Shown here: positions 6,920 through 15,618 of the stretch, piece after piece | Numbering within the stretch: the first letter of the stretch is position 1 | Layout: every line of letters begins with the position of its first letter | Position numbers and translations under genes: made by a program | Origin: DATKLL01 sp035542475 | GTDB taxonomy: Bacteria; Desulfobacterota; Syntrophia; Syntrophales; UBA2185 | NCBI GenBank assembly: GCA_035542475.1 | Contig: DATKLL010000140.1 | Span: 1 to 26,128, forward strand | Reading direction: 5' to 3' | Length of the DNA stretch: 26,128 nt | The notes under the pieces: model-generated | Database searches by the model: none | Told to the model about the DNA's origin: nothing | What the model saw: the letters and a program-made list of their open reading frames with translations, nothing else

Positions 6920-8422
6920 TTAGAAGGTAAGTGTCAGCTTGTGCGTCAGGAGATAGTCGTTTTTAACATCTGCTGCTATATTTGTTCCCTTAAAGGCATC
7001 CCCTGCCCACAGGTAGCCGAAGCCGACCATATAGGAGAGGTTGTCATAGATCTTATAGGTCGCCATGAGATCGGCCTCAAAACCGAGGTTCTTGGATACC
7101 CAGGCGCCATCGCTTCCATTATTGGGTGTCGTATAGCTGATAGTAGGACTGGTCGTGGACGGCGTCCTGTCAAAGTAGGCATACGTGAGAGCGAGCTTCG
7201 TATCCAGCTTTGGTACCGGCGTTACACCGACAAACACCTGGTAAGCCCAGATGTTCCCCAACCCGACACCGCTAACACCGCCGAGCGGATTGGCCGCGGC
7301 ATTCGTTAATGCGGTGTTGACCGCCGCAAGATTGGAATTACCCATAGCGCCGCTCCACCTGCTTAGATCATAGTTGCCCAGGATGAGGCAGGGGTTGAAG
7401 TCGGAACCGCTGGGGTTACCGGCTTCGATCTTATCGGTGGTGCCTGCGTCATCACCCGATACATAGAAAAAAACGCCTCCCACATAGGCCGGTTTGAGAT
7501 CTACTTTGGCCATAGCATATGCTGATAAACCGGTAAAATCTATATCCGTCCTTGAAGAGCCTGTCTCCCATATCCTTTTCTTGCCCCAGGTATAGATAAG
7601 CTCAGCTTCAACATACATATTGCCGAAAGTGGCTTTCATATATGGCTCTAACTTATAAGAGATCTCCTTATAGTTGGTGGTATCGGAATCGGCGGCTCCC
7701 GTTACACCGCTGGCCCTTGTCGAGAGGGCATACTGCACTTTCAGACCTGCGTCACCCTTGCCCCAGTTGTAGATAGCGAATGCATTGTATTTGTCCTTTG
7801 AGGCATCTACCTGCGGAGTTGCGGTGCCTATGGATACATAGCTGCTGTCCTGACCTTCATACTTCTCCCAGTAAAGACCAAACACCCAGGGACCTGTGGT
7901 AATATCCCATCTGAGTCTGGGGGCGTATGCATAATCGGCACTATCACCGAAAGCGGTACCCCACGCACCTGTCGGTACGTAACCAGCTATGAATCTGCCG
8001 ATACCGGTGTTAAAGGTCACATACACGTGCTGGAACTTGATGTTTTCCGCTTCACCCGACCCTGGAATCTGAATACCATTAGAATCGTATGCAGTCGCAT
8101 ATGTAGCGGCAACACCAGGAACGCTCACACCCCGGGCGGCGCCCCAAACCTTCTCCATCGCGTCGAACCTGGTCGTCAGGCTCAGGCCTTCGGCAACCTG
8201 GAAGACCGTCCCTACTCTCAACCTCTGCCAGGTGAAGGAATCGGACGGGCCCCGCTGGCTGTTTGCGAGGGTGCTGCCGGGGATTTCCGCAATCCGGCGG
8301 TTGTCCTCATAATAGCCCTGTATGACGTAAGAACCGCTGAACTTCACGTCCGCGGCCAATACAGGCGCTGTGAGGGCCACGATCAGCCCTACCGATAGTA
8401 AAACTATACAAAACTTTTTCAT
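6920..8422 (-). CDS. Outer-membrane beta-barrel porin
   Basis: This 500-residue protein starts with a clear signal peptide (MKKFCIVLLSVGLIVALTAP, cleavage near VLA-A at 23/24). The mature part has alternating hydrophobic and polar residues rich in Gly, Tyr, Trp and Asp, and a C-terminal phenylalanine (KLTLTF), the mark of barrels inserted by BamA. Segments such as WQRLRVGTVFQVAEGLSLTT, FIAGYVPTGAWGTAFGDSA and YMVGFGYLWAGDAF look like strand-turn-strand hairpins. It resembles the large porins common in Syntrophales-type genomes; the substrate cannot be read from the sequence. AGGAGG lies just before the ATG at 8422. The transcript probably starts further up, where an 11-bp repeat array of PhoB/PhoP type and a short leader ORF with a strong ribosome site are found, so phosphate- or envelope-stress-responsive expression is plausible. 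A GC hairpin follows the gene. Confidence 0.85.
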   Translation of the reverse strand: MKKFCIVLLSVGLIVALTAPVLAADVKFSGSYVIQGYYEDNRRIAEIPGSTLANSQRGPSDSFTWQRLRVGTVFQVAEGLSLTTRFDAMEKVWGAARGVSVPGVAATYATAYDSNGIQIPGSGEAENIKFQHVYVTFNTGIGRFIAGYVPTGAWGTAFGDSADYAYAPRLRWDITTGPWVFGLYWEKYEGQDSSYVSIGTATPQVDASKDKYNAFAIYNWGKGDAGLKVQYALSTRASGVTGAADSDTTNYKEISYKLEPYMKATFGNMYVEAELIYTWGKKRIWETGSSRTDIDFTGLSAYAMAKVDLKPAYVGGVFFYVSGDDAGTTDKIEAGNPSGSDFNPCLILGNYDLSRWSGAMGNSNLAAVNTALTNAAANPLGGVSGVGLGNIWAYQVFVGVTPVPKLDTKLALTYAYFDRTPSTTSPTISYTTPNNGSDGAWVSKNLGFEADLMATYKIYDNLSYMVGFGYLWAGDAFKGTNIAADVKNDYLLTHKLTLTF

Positions 8423-8504
8423 TTATTTCCTCCTGGTTTATTTTTTGTAATAATTCTTTCCGGGCACATAATTTAAAACAATAGAAATGGTTTCATGATC
8501 TCTT

Positions 8505-8549
8505 TCAATAGTCTGGCAGAGAATGGAAAGCAATCTCATTCCAGTTCAT
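8505..8549 (-). CDS. Possible 14-residue leader peptide upstream of the porin
   Basis: AAAGGAGGTT at about 8555-8564 is a near-perfect ribosome site, 7 bases before the ATG at 8549. The frame reads MNWNEIAFHSLPDY and stops at 8505, 82 bases before the porin start. The position relative to the upstream 11-bp array (45 bases) nearly equals that of the 803-aa gene's ATG to its own array (48 bases), so the transcript very likely includes it. It may be a translated leader or what is left of a former gene start. Confidence 0.4.
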   Translation of the reverse strand: MNWNEIAFHSLPDY

Positions 8550-8594
8550 ACATCAACCTCCTTTCTCGCAAAATATGAGTTGTAGGGTAGTCAA

Positions 8595-8649
8595 TAAATG
8601 TTAAAATTTGATTAAGGAATTATTAAAATATGATGAAAATTAATGAACA
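8595..8649 (-). promoter_or_regulatory. Five tandem 11-bp units (PhoB/PhoP-type box) upstream of the porin transcript
   Basis: Read on the minus strand from 8649 down to 8595, the units are TGTTCATTAAT, TTTCATCATAT, TTTAATAATTC, CTTAATCAAAT and TTTAACATTTA. They match the array at 6645-6699 unit by unit, with the second unit identical in 10 of 11 bases. OmpR/PhoB-family regulators bind such 11-bp direct repeats, and one is encoded just upstream (stop at 8681). A possible weak -10 (TACCCT, 8589-8584) has the same spacing as TAGAAT in the other promoter. Confidence 0.6.
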
Positions 8650-8680
8650 GAAAGGAAATCTGTGAGCTATTGACAGAAGC

Positions 8681-9382
8681 TCATTTTGTATCAGCGAATT
8701 TATACCCGATACCTCTCACAGTGAGAATATACTGCGGTTTTTCTTTGTCTTTTTCTATGGCCAGTCTCAGGCGGCTGATGTGGACATCCACGGTGCGGGG
8801 CTCCACAAATGTTTCATCCCCCCAGACATAATCCAGGAGCTGATCCCTGGTGTAAACCCTGCCGGGATGCTGGGTGAAGAAGCGCAACAGCTTTAGTTCC
8901 GTAGGACCGAGATCAATCCTTTTCCCATCCACGGTTACTTCATAAGACCTGTAATCCATGTGGATTCCTTTGTATGTAAATATCTCCTCTTTGTCCGAAG
9001 CAGGCCGAGTTTCAGTCCTTCGCAAAACCGCCCGGACTCTGGCTATCAGCTCTCTAACATTGAACGGCTTCGTGACGTAATCGTCTGCCCCCATTTCCAG
9101 GCCCAAGATTTTATCTACCTGATCACCTTTGGCCGTAAGCATAATGATGGGTAGGGTTTCTGTCTCCGGATTCCTTCGGATAAATTTACAAACTTCCAAT
9201 CCCCTTATTCCCGGAAGAAGAAGATCCAGAATTACCAGATCAGGCTTTTTTGTCTTGACCAGTTCCAGGGCACTTTCCCCGTCATAGGCCCGTATAGTGT
9301 CAAATCCTTCTTTCTCAAGATTGTAGGTGATTAAATCCACTATTCCTTTTTCATCATCGATAACAAGTATTTTTTTAGTCAT
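8681..9382 (-). CDS. Response regulator, OmpR/PhoB family
   Basis: A two-domain regulator of 233 residues. The receiver domain (1-120) has the acidic pocket D9-D10, the phosphorylated D53 (LVILDLLLPG), T83 and K105 (DYVTKPF). The C-terminal winged helix (about 130-230) has LGPTELKLLRFFTQHPGRVY, then RDQLLDYVWG, RTVDVHISRLR and the closing TVRGIGYKF, typical of PhoB/PhoP. It lies 7 bases after the radA stop with no good ribosome site of its own, so radA and this gene are probably co-transcribed. No sensor kinase follows: the next element is the porin promoter with an 11-bp repeat array. Family members bind exactly such arrays, so it is a candidate regulator of the porin and of the 803-aa/psd operon. 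Whether it is PhoB itself cannot be settled here. Confidence 0.92.
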   Translation of the reverse strand: MTKKILVIDDEKGIVDLITYNLEKEGFDTIRAYDGESALELVKTKKPDLVILDLLLPGIRGLEVCKFIRRNPETETLPIIMLTAKGDQVDKILGLEMGADDYVTKPFNVRELIARVRAVLRRTETRPASDKEEIFTYKGIHMDYRSYEVTVDGKRIDLGPTELKLLRFFTQHPGRVYTRDQLLDYVWGDETFVEPRTVDVHISRLRLAIEKDKEKPQYILTVRGIGYKFADTK

Positions 9383-9389
9383 AATAATT

Positions 9390-10748
9390 TCAAAAAAGAC
9401 ATTCCATTAGATTTTTCAGATTGCTGACCTTGATAAACTCCATCTTTTTTTCCAGAGAACCATTCCGGGATGGCGTCTGAGGAAGTATACACCGCCGGAA
9501 CCCCATGCGTGCCGCTTCTTTTATCCTGATGTCCATCTGGGAAATCCCCCGCACCTCGCCGGTAAGACCCACCTCACCGAAAACCACAGTACCGGGATCT
9601 ATAGGTCTGTCAAGAAAACTGGAGGCCATGGACGCGACAATCCCCAGATCTACTGCCGGTTCATCCACTTTAATGCCGCCGGCCACATTGATGAAAATAT
9701 CGTGGCCGCTGAGACGAAAACCGCAGATCTTATCCATGACGGCAGCCAGCAGAGACACCCTGTTTGGATCGACTCCGATGGTTGTTCTGCGGGGCATCCC
9801 GAAATTAGTCGGGCTGACGAGGGACTGGATTTCAATAAGTATCGGCCTTGTTCCTTCGATACTCGGCACAACCACGGAACCCGCGGCCCCTTCCGGCCTT
9901 TCTGTCAGAAAAAATGCGGAGGGATTTGATACCTCAATCAGGCCATTGTCTCTCATCTCAAAGACGCCGATTTCATTCGTTGGCCCGAATCTGTTTTTTA
10001 TTGCTCTGATAATCCGGTATGCATGGCCTGAATCTCCCTCGAAATAGAGTACCGTATCAACCATATGCTCCAGGACTTTGGGTCCGGCGATAGAGCCGTC
10101 TTTTGTTACATGACCTACCAGAAAGACGGGGATACCTGTCTTCTTCGAAAGAATAATGAGCCGCCCTGACGATTCCCTGACCTGTCCTACACTTCCCGGT
10201 GCGGATGTGAGGACAGAAGAATAAACAGTCTGAATGGAATCGATCACGACAACGCTCGGTAATATCTCTTTAATGTGCCTGATTATGTTTTCCAGATCTA
10301 TTTCAACAAGAACAAGAAGGTTTTTCGATGAGGCCCCGACCCGCTTCCCACGGAGCTTTATCTGTTTGGCTGACTCCTCACCAGAAACATATAGAATCTT
10401 TAAATCCTTTGCCGCAAGGTTGTGAAGTATCTGGAGAAGCAGCGTCGATTTCCCGATACCGGGGTCGCCACCTACCAGGGTGACCGACCCGTTTACAATC
10501 CCGCCTCCCAGGACCCTGTCCATTTCGTCAATCCCGGTAGTAATTCGTTCTTTCTCGTCGGCCACAATTTCATTAATGGGCAAGGGGGGGTCGTTGAACT
10601 GTATACCCATGGAAGACGCAGTATCGGTAGGCCTAATTTCTTCTTCAACGAAGCGGTTCCACTCATCACAGGAGGGACACTTCCCCAGCCACTTCGGCGA
10701 TTGGTGCCCGCAGTTCTGGCAGAAAAACGTGGTTTTAATTTTCTTCAA
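9390..10748 (-). CDS. radA: DNA repair protein RadA
   Basis: RadA (Sms) is a RecA-like helicase that helps branch migration in recombinational repair. The 452-residue protein has all parts in order: an N-terminal C4 zinc finger (C10, C13, C24, C27), a RecA-type ATPase with Walker A GGDPGIGKST (93-102) and Walker B-like VVVIDSIQT (167-174), the RadA-specific KNRFG motif (251-255), and a C-terminal Lon-protease-like domain (about 290-452, with GVDPNRVSLLAAVMDK and VFGEVGLTGEVRG). The length is normal. It is transcribed away from serC and is followed 7 bases later by the response regulator gene. Confidence 0.97.
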   Translation of the reverse strand: MKKIKTTFFCQNCGHQSPKWLGKCPSCDEWNRFVEEEIRPTDTASSMGIQFNDPPLPINEIVADEKERITTGIDEMDRVLGGGIVNGSVTLVGGDPGIGKSTLLLQILHNLAAKDLKILYVSGEESAKQIKLRGKRVGASSKNLLVLVEIDLENIIRHIKEILPSVVVIDSIQTVYSSVLTSAPGSVGQVRESSGRLIILSKKTGIPVFLVGHVTKDGSIAGPKVLEHMVDTVLYFEGDSGHAYRIIRAIKNRFGPTNEIGVFEMRDNGLIEVSNPSAFFLTERPEGAAGSVVVPSIEGTRPILIEIQSLVSPTNFGMPRRTTIGVDPNRVSLLAAVMDKICGFRLSGHDIFINVAGGIKVDEPAVDLGIVASMASSFLDRPIDPGTVVFGEVGLTGEVRGISQMDIRIKEAARMGFRRCILPQTPSRNGSLEKKMEFIKVSNLKNLMECLF

Positions 10749-10901
10749 CTTAAAAAAACCCTTACAAAGCTTTAATTTAATGTAACCATATGTTTTTTTA
10801 CCATAACAGTCAATATGAAACCGACTCCAAAAATTCTTGAGTAATCATTTCAATACTGATATATTTCTAAAGCTTTTAATAAAATCAGGAGATAATGACG
10901 T

Positions 10902-12029
10902 ATGCACAATCCAAATTTTAGTTCCGGCCCTTGCAGCAAGAGACCGCATTGGAATCTGGAGGCGCTCAAGGATTCTCTTGTCGGTCGGTCTCATCGATCT
11001 TCGCAGGGAAAGGAAAAACTGGCCAAGGCCATCGCCGAAAGCAAAGAAATTTTGAAAATCCCCGCTGATTACCTTGTCGGCATATTACCCGGATCGGATA
11101 CGGGCGCTTTTGAAGCAGCCATGTGGACTCTACTTGGGCCCCGGCCGGTCACCGTCCTGGTTTGGGAGAGTTTTTCTGAAGGGTGGGCGACGGATATAAC
11201 CAAACATCTGAAGCTGAACCCAAACATCGTGAAATCCGATTACGGGAAGATTCCCGACCTGAAGGCCGTTAACTGGTCACATGACGTCGTCTTTGTCGCC
11301 AACGGCACTACCAGCGGCGTCAGAATCCCGGACTGGAACTGGATTCCTGAAAGCCGGGAAGGTTTGTCGCTGTGCGATGCGACGAGCGCCGTCTTCGCCA
11401 TGGACGTTGACTGGTCAAAAGTCGACGCCCTGACATACTCCTGGCAGAAATGTTTGGGCGGTGAAGCAGCCCACGGCATGCTCATCTTGAGCCCAAGGGC
11501 TGTTCAGCGCATCACAACCTACGATCCGCCCTGGCCGCTGCCCAAAGTCTTCCGCCTGAAAAAAGGCGGAAAGATAGACAAGGCTATCTTCGAAGGAGAT
11601 ACCATAAATACCCCGTCCATGATCTGCGTTGAGGACTATCTTGACGCCCTCACATGGGCAAAGCAAATAGGACTTGAGGGTCTTATCAAAAGAAGTGAAG
11701 CAAATCTCAAGATTGTTGAAGAGTGGGTTGAGAATAATGACTGGGTTGAGTTTCTTGCTGAATCAAAAGAAACACGGTCCACTACATCCGTATGTCTCTC
11801 TGTTACTGATGAAAAAGTAAAGAAGCTGTCGAAGGACGACCAGGCAAAGTTCCTGAAGAGTATCGCCAGCGAACTCTCCAAAAAGAATATTGCGCATGAT
11901 ATTAATTCTTACAGGGATGCCCCACCGGGGTTCCGTTTCTGGTGCGGCCCGACGATCGAACCAAACGACATCAGAATAGCTCTCTCAGAAATGGAGAAAG
12001 TTTTTTACCAGAAAAAGAAAGAGCTGTGA
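10902..12029 (+). CDS. serC: Phosphoserine aminotransferase, Methanosarcina type
   Basis: PLP enzyme of serine synthesis: 3-phosphohydroxypyruvate plus glutamate gives phosphoserine plus 2-oxoglutarate. The 375-residue protein begins NPNFSSGPCSKRPHW, typical of this class, and has the PLP-contacting D159 (LCDATSAVFAMDVDW) and the Schiff-base lysine K183 (YSWQKCLGGEAAHG). The pattern is that of the second SerC type (also found in alphaproteobacteria and methanogens) rather than the E. coli type. A GGAG ribosome site lies 10 bases before the ATG. The next gene, serA, catalyses the preceding step; a MITE-like repeat sits in the 208-base gap. It is divergent from radA. Confidence 0.93.
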   Translation: MHNPNFSSGPCSKRPHWNLEALKDSLVGRSHRSSQGKEKLAKAIAESKEILKIPADYLVGILPGSDTGAFEAAMWTLLGPRPVTVLVWESFSEGWATDITKHLKLNPNIVKSDYGKIPDLKAVNWSHDVVFVANGTTSGVRIPDWNWIPESREGLSLCDATSAVFAMDVDWSKVDALTYSWQKCLGGEAAHGMLILSPRAVQRITTYDPPWPLPKVFRLKKGGKIDKAIFEGDTINTPSMICVEDYLDALTWAKQIGLEGLIKRSEANLKIVEEWVENNDWVEFLAESKETRSTTSVCLSVTDEKVKKLSKDDQAKFLKSIASELSKKNIAHDINSYRDAPPGFRFWCGPTIEPNDIRIALSEMEKVFYQKKKEL

Positions 12030-12088
12030 TCTGTTTTAAATATTGTACTAATCATCGTGGAAACTGGGAACCATAAATGAACCATCAA

Positions 12089-12197
12089 GTTTCCCTTTGT
12101 AAAGGGAGATTTAGAGGGATTTTGCTGATGTAGGACCACCCCCAACCTCCGCCAGCGGGGGACAGCCAACCGGCCCTTTATAAAAGGGGGTGGGAAA
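12089..12197 (+). repeat. Dispersed MITE-like intergenic repeat, copy C (short form)
   Basis: Starts TTTCCCTTTGTAAAGGGAG, continues with ATTTAGAGGGATTTTGCTGA, then CCACCCCCAACCTCCGCCAG and CGGGGGACAG, and ends CTTTATAAAAGGGGGTGGGA. Its end is a clear inverted repeat of the CCCTTTTATAAAG start seen in the other copies. It has the same short layout as copy B and lies between serC and serA. Confidence 0.8.
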
Positions 12198-12237
12198 TTT
12201 ATTCTTCTATTAATTAATTTCAGGAGGATCATATTTT

Positions 12238-13821
12238 ATGAAGAAAGTTCTCGTGAGTGACACCCTGGCAGCGGAGGGTATACAAATACTGAAGGCCGCA
12301 CCCGGCATTGAAGTAGACGTGATGACGAACCTTACACCGGACGAACTTAAAGGCGTAATCAAGGACTACGACGGCCTAGCCATAAGGAGCGCGACCAAGG
12401 TCACCAAGGAAATCATTGACCAAGCGGAAAAACTCGCCGTGATCGGGCGGGCGGGAATCGGCCTTGATAATGTGGACATCGCCGCGGCGAGCAAACGTGG
12501 CATCGTCTGCATGAATACCCCTGGCGGTAATACCATCACCACAGGCGAACATACCATTGCCATGATGTTCGCGCTCGCGAGAAAGATTCCGCAGGCCACT
12601 GCATCTATGAAGGGAGGAAAGTGGGAAAAGAATAAATTCATGGGGGCGGAGCTATACAACAAGACCCTTGGAATTATCGGTATCGGCCGTGTTGGTACCA
12701 TCGTGGCCGACAGGGCATTGGGCCTCAAGATGAATGTCATCGCTTATGACCCGTTCATCTCCCCCGAGGCAGCCGAAAAACTGGGAATCACACTCGTTAC
12801 TCTGGATGCGTTATTGCAGAAGGCTGACTTTATCTCTGTGCACACTCCCATGACAAAAGAGACGAGAGGAATTATTAATGCAAAGGCCTTTGAAAAAATG
12901 AAGAAGGGTGTCTTTATTATCAATTGTGCCCGAGGGGGAATCGTCAGCGAAAAAGACCTTTATGACGCCCTCAAATCCGGAAAGGTTGCCGGCGCCGCCC
13001 TTGACGTCTTTGAAGAAGAACCGACTAAGAATACGGAGCTTCTATCACTCAATAATGTAATAAGCACGCCTCATTTAGGTGCGTCGACAGATGAAGCCCA
13101 GATCAATGTTGCTATAGCCATTGCCGAGCAGATAGTTGCCTATCTCACCAAGGGAGAAATAAAAAATGCCGTTAATTTTCCGTCTGTCAGCGCTGAATTG
13201 CTGACCGTCATCCAGCCTTTTCTGGATCTTGGAGAAAAATTAGGGAAATTTGAGGCGCAAGTAGTAAAAGGCGCCATTAAGGAAGTTGTTGTGGAATATA
13301 GCGGGGAAATCCTGAACTATAATGTAGCCCCTATTACACTATCTCTTCTGAAAGGGTTGCTGGAGCCCATTCTGAATGAAAACGTCAATTACATAAATGC
13401 GCCGGTAGTTGCTAAAGAGCGCGGCATCAGGGTTGTTGAATCAAAGAGCAGCGAGGCGAAGGATTACACGAGCATGATATCTTTGACCATAAAGACCTCG
13501 GAAGAAACAAGCTATGCCGCGGGCACTATCTTTGGACGCCTCGATCCGCGTATCGTCAGGGTCAACAAATTCACGGTAGAGGTTATACCGGAGGGTCACA
13601 TGCTGGTTATATCCAACTATGACAAGCCCGGCGTAATAGGCAATCTCGGCACAACTTTGGGAAGTAACAATGTCAATATCGGAAGACTCCATCTAAGCCG
13701 GGAGCAGGTCGATAAAATGGCATTGGTTGTCCTTACGACAGATACAATGGTATCGGAAGATGTGATCGGCAAGCTCCGAAGCCTGCCCAACGTCATCTCG
13801 GTTGTTCAGCTTGAGATGTAG
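12238..13821 (+). CDS. serA: D-3-phosphoglycerate dehydrogenase
   Basis: First step of serine synthesis: oxidises 3-phosphoglycerate with NAD. The 527-residue protein is the long form. It has a substrate/NAD domain with the Rossmann motif GIIGIGRVG (145-153) and catalytic R232 (NCARGGI), E261 (EEEP) and H279 (TPHLGAS), then the allosteric substrate-binding domain (about 315-450), and a C-terminal ACT domain (about 452-527, starting HMLVISNYDKPGVIG) that usually senses serine. GGAGG lies 10 bases before the ATG. It follows serC and precedes purA by 15 bases, so serA and purA are probably co-transcribed. No serB is visible. Confidence 0.97.
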   Translation: MKKVLVSDTLAAEGIQILKAAPGIEVDVMTNLTPDELKGVIKDYDGLAIRSATKVTKEIIDQAEKLAVIGRAGIGLDNVDIAAASKRGIVCMNTPGGNTITTGEHTIAMMFALARKIPQATASMKGGKWEKNKFMGAELYNKTLGIIGIGRVGTIVADRALGLKMNVIAYDPFISPEAAEKLGITLVTLDALLQKADFISVHTPMTKETRGIINAKAFEKMKKGVFIINCARGGIVSEKDLYDALKSGKVAGAALDVFEEEPTKNTELLSLNNVISTPHLGASTDEAQINVAIAIAEQIVAYLTKGEIKNAVNFPSVSAELLTVIQPFLDLGEKLGKFEAQVVKGAIKEVVVEYSGEILNYNVAPITLSLLKGLLEPILNENVNYINAPVVAKERGIRVVESKSSEAKDYTSMISLTIKTSEETSYAAGTIFGRLDPRIVRVNKFTVEVIPEGHMLVISNYDKPGVIGNLGTTLGSNNVNIGRLHLSREQVDKMALVVLTTDTMVSEDVIGKLRSLPNVISVVQLEM

Positions 13822-13836
13822 ACAGAGGATATTCTC

Positions 13837-15135
13837 ATGGCAAATGTGGCTGTAATCGGAACTCAGTGGGGTGATGAAGGCAAAGGAAAGGTTGTCGACC
13901 TTTATTCAGAAGATGCAGATGTGATTGCACGGTTTCAGGGAGGGAATAACGCCGGGCATACTATAGTCATAAAGGGCGAACAAACCATTCTGCACTTGAT
14001 CCCCTCAGGGATACTACATGATAACAAGATATGTATCATCGGCAACGGTGTGATAGTCAATCCCAAAGTTCTCCTTGAAGAGATCGAGGGTCTTAAAAGC
14101 CGGGGACTGCTGCCCCCAAACACAAAACTGTATATCAGTGAAAAGGCCCATGTCATCATGCCATACCACTGGAGGCTTGATGTCGCCCGCGAGTCTCACG
14201 GTGTCGGCAAAAGAATAGGAACTACCGGCAGAGGCATCGGGCCGACCTATGAGGATAAGATCGCGCGGGTGGGAATACGAATGTGCGATCTCCTTGATAA
14301 ACAGTTATTCAGGGAAAAGCTCACCAGAAACATTGAGGAAAAAAATTTCTACCTGACAAAACTCTTTCAGGAAGAGCCGCTGGACGTTGAAGCGATCCTT
14401 GACGAATACTGCAAATACGCCTATCAGCTAAGAGCATACGTCGCAGACACATCGATTATTATTAACGAGGAAATCAAAAAAGGGAAGAAAATCCTCTTTG
14501 AGGGCGCCCAGGGGTCGCATTTGGATATCGACCACGGCACATATCCCTATGTTACGTCATCTAACACCGTATCCGGAAACGCCAGCAGCGGAACTGGTAT
14601 AGGCCCATCGGCAGTTGGCGCTGTTGTCGGCATCTGCAAAGCATATACCACAAGGGTAGGCGAAGGTCCCTTCGTCACGGAGTTGAAAGGAGAAACCGGA
14701 GATAGGATACGAGATGTTGGGCATGAATACGGGGCTACCACGGGCAGAAAACGCCGCTGCGGCTGGCTCGACATGGTCCTCGTGAGACAGGCTGTAAGGA
14801 CGTCCGGCATAACGGGAATCGCCCTAACCAAACTCGATGTCCTCACCGGTATCGAAAGATTGAATATCTGCGTAGGCTACAAGACACAGCAAGGAGAATT
14901 CACGGAATCTGTTCCTTCAAACCCCCGCCTCCTCGCGCAGTGCGAGCCCGTGTATGAAGAGATGAAAGGGTGGACGGAAGATATTAGCAAGGCAAGGCAT
15001 ATCAAGGAGCTTCCGAAAAATACAAAGCGATATGTTAAAAGACTGGAAGAGCTTGCAGGCGCGAAATTGGTGCTGGTCTCAGTGGGTGCGGGAAGAGAAG
15101 AAACGATCATCTTGAAAAACCCTTTTGCCAAGTGA
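13837..15135 (+). CDS. purA: Adenylosuccinate synthetase
   Basis: Joins IMP and aspartate with GTP to give adenylosuccinate, the first committed step to AMP. The 432-residue length is standard. Signatures are QWGDEGKGK (10-18, catalytic D13), QGGNNAGHT with H41, the PurA segment GTTGRGIGPTYEDK, LFEGAQGSHLDIDHGTYPYV, and the C-terminal nucleotide-binding TKLDVLTG. It is 15 bases behind serA with an AGAGGA ribosome site, so it shares the serA transcript. No clear U-tract terminator follows. Confidence 0.97.
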   Translation: MANVAVIGTQWGDEGKGKVVDLYSEDADVIARFQGGNNAGHTIVIKGEQTILHLIPSGILHDNKICIIGNGVIVNPKVLLEEIEGLKSRGLLPPNTKLYISEKAHVIMPYHWRLDVARESHGVGKRIGTTGRGIGPTYEDKIARVGIRMCDLLDKQLFREKLTRNIEEKNFYLTKLFQEEPLDVEAILDEYCKYAYQLRAYVADTSIIINEEIKKGKKILFEGAQGSHLDIDHGTYPYVTSSNTVSGNASSGTGIGPSAVGAVVGICKAYTTRVGEGPFVTELKGETGDRIRDVGHEYGATTGRKRRCGWLDMVLVRQAVRTSGITGIALTKLDVLTGIERLNICVGYKTQQGEFTESVPSNPRLLAQCEPVYEEMKGWTEDISKARHIKELPKNTKRYVKRLEELAGAKLVLVSVGAGREETIILKNPFAK

Positions 15136-15237
15136 CCTTTTTTCTTGACAACTTAGAAGACTTCTTAGTAAGAGAGCACTCCCTTTTAATCAAGGGCGCT
15201 AAAAGACGCTTATTACCAGGCTAGTCAAAAACTTGTT

Positions 15238-15343
15238 CCGTACTTGATACGGGATGACAGATGCAAGGCGCGCATGGTTCGACATTGTCATCCTGAGCCT
15301 GTCGAAGGATGTGGCGGTACGCAGAAAGCTGTTTTTCAACAGC
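15238..15343. repeat. Patch of REP-like hairpin repeats upstream of tRNA-Lys
   Basis: Three short imperfect palindromes lie in a row: CCGTA-CTTGA-TACGG (15238-15252), CATCC...GGATG around TGAGCCTGTCGAA (15289-15311), and GCTGTT-TTTC-AACAGC (15328-15343), which ends 12 bases before the tRNA. The GAGCCTGTCGAAGGATG string is of the kind found dispersed in many environmental genomes, and a relative (TTCGACAGGCTCA) recurs at 18364-18377. Further up, a TTGACA at 15145-15150 could serve a promoter for the tRNA. Confidence 0.6.
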
Positions 15344-15355
15344 CTGGACAGGGAT

Positions 15356-15431
15356 GGGCCGTTAGCTCAGGTGGTAGAGCAGCGGACTTTTAATCCGTTG
15401 GTCGGGAGTTCGAGTCTCCTACGGCCCACCA
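15356..15431 (+). tRNA. tRNA-Lys (anticodon UUU)
   Basis: The 76-base gene folds as a full cloverleaf: acceptor GGGCCGT pairs with ACGGCCC, D-arm around AGCTCAGGTGGTAGAGC, anticodon arm GCGGA-CTTTTAA-TCCGT with anticodon TTT, T-arm with GTTCGAGTC, discriminator A and an encoded CCA. It reads lysine codons AAA and AAG. Confidence 0.97.
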
Positions 15432-15618
15432 AACTCTCTTGGCAAAATATACAGCGCATCACTGATAAAGGATATTTGCTAATCATAGTGCTACTTCTTT
15501 CAAACCATAATTCATAAAGTCACAGCTTTTATAAATCATCTATCGTATATATAAACTGGTATGCAGAATGGGATTATGACAACTTTTATAAAAAATGTTC
15601 TAAAGTATATGAATTATA

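Noticed and set aside
15254..15517. 87-codon plus-strand frame
   Set aside because: It runs through REP-like repeats and the whole tRNA-Lys gene, so it cannot be a real protein gene.
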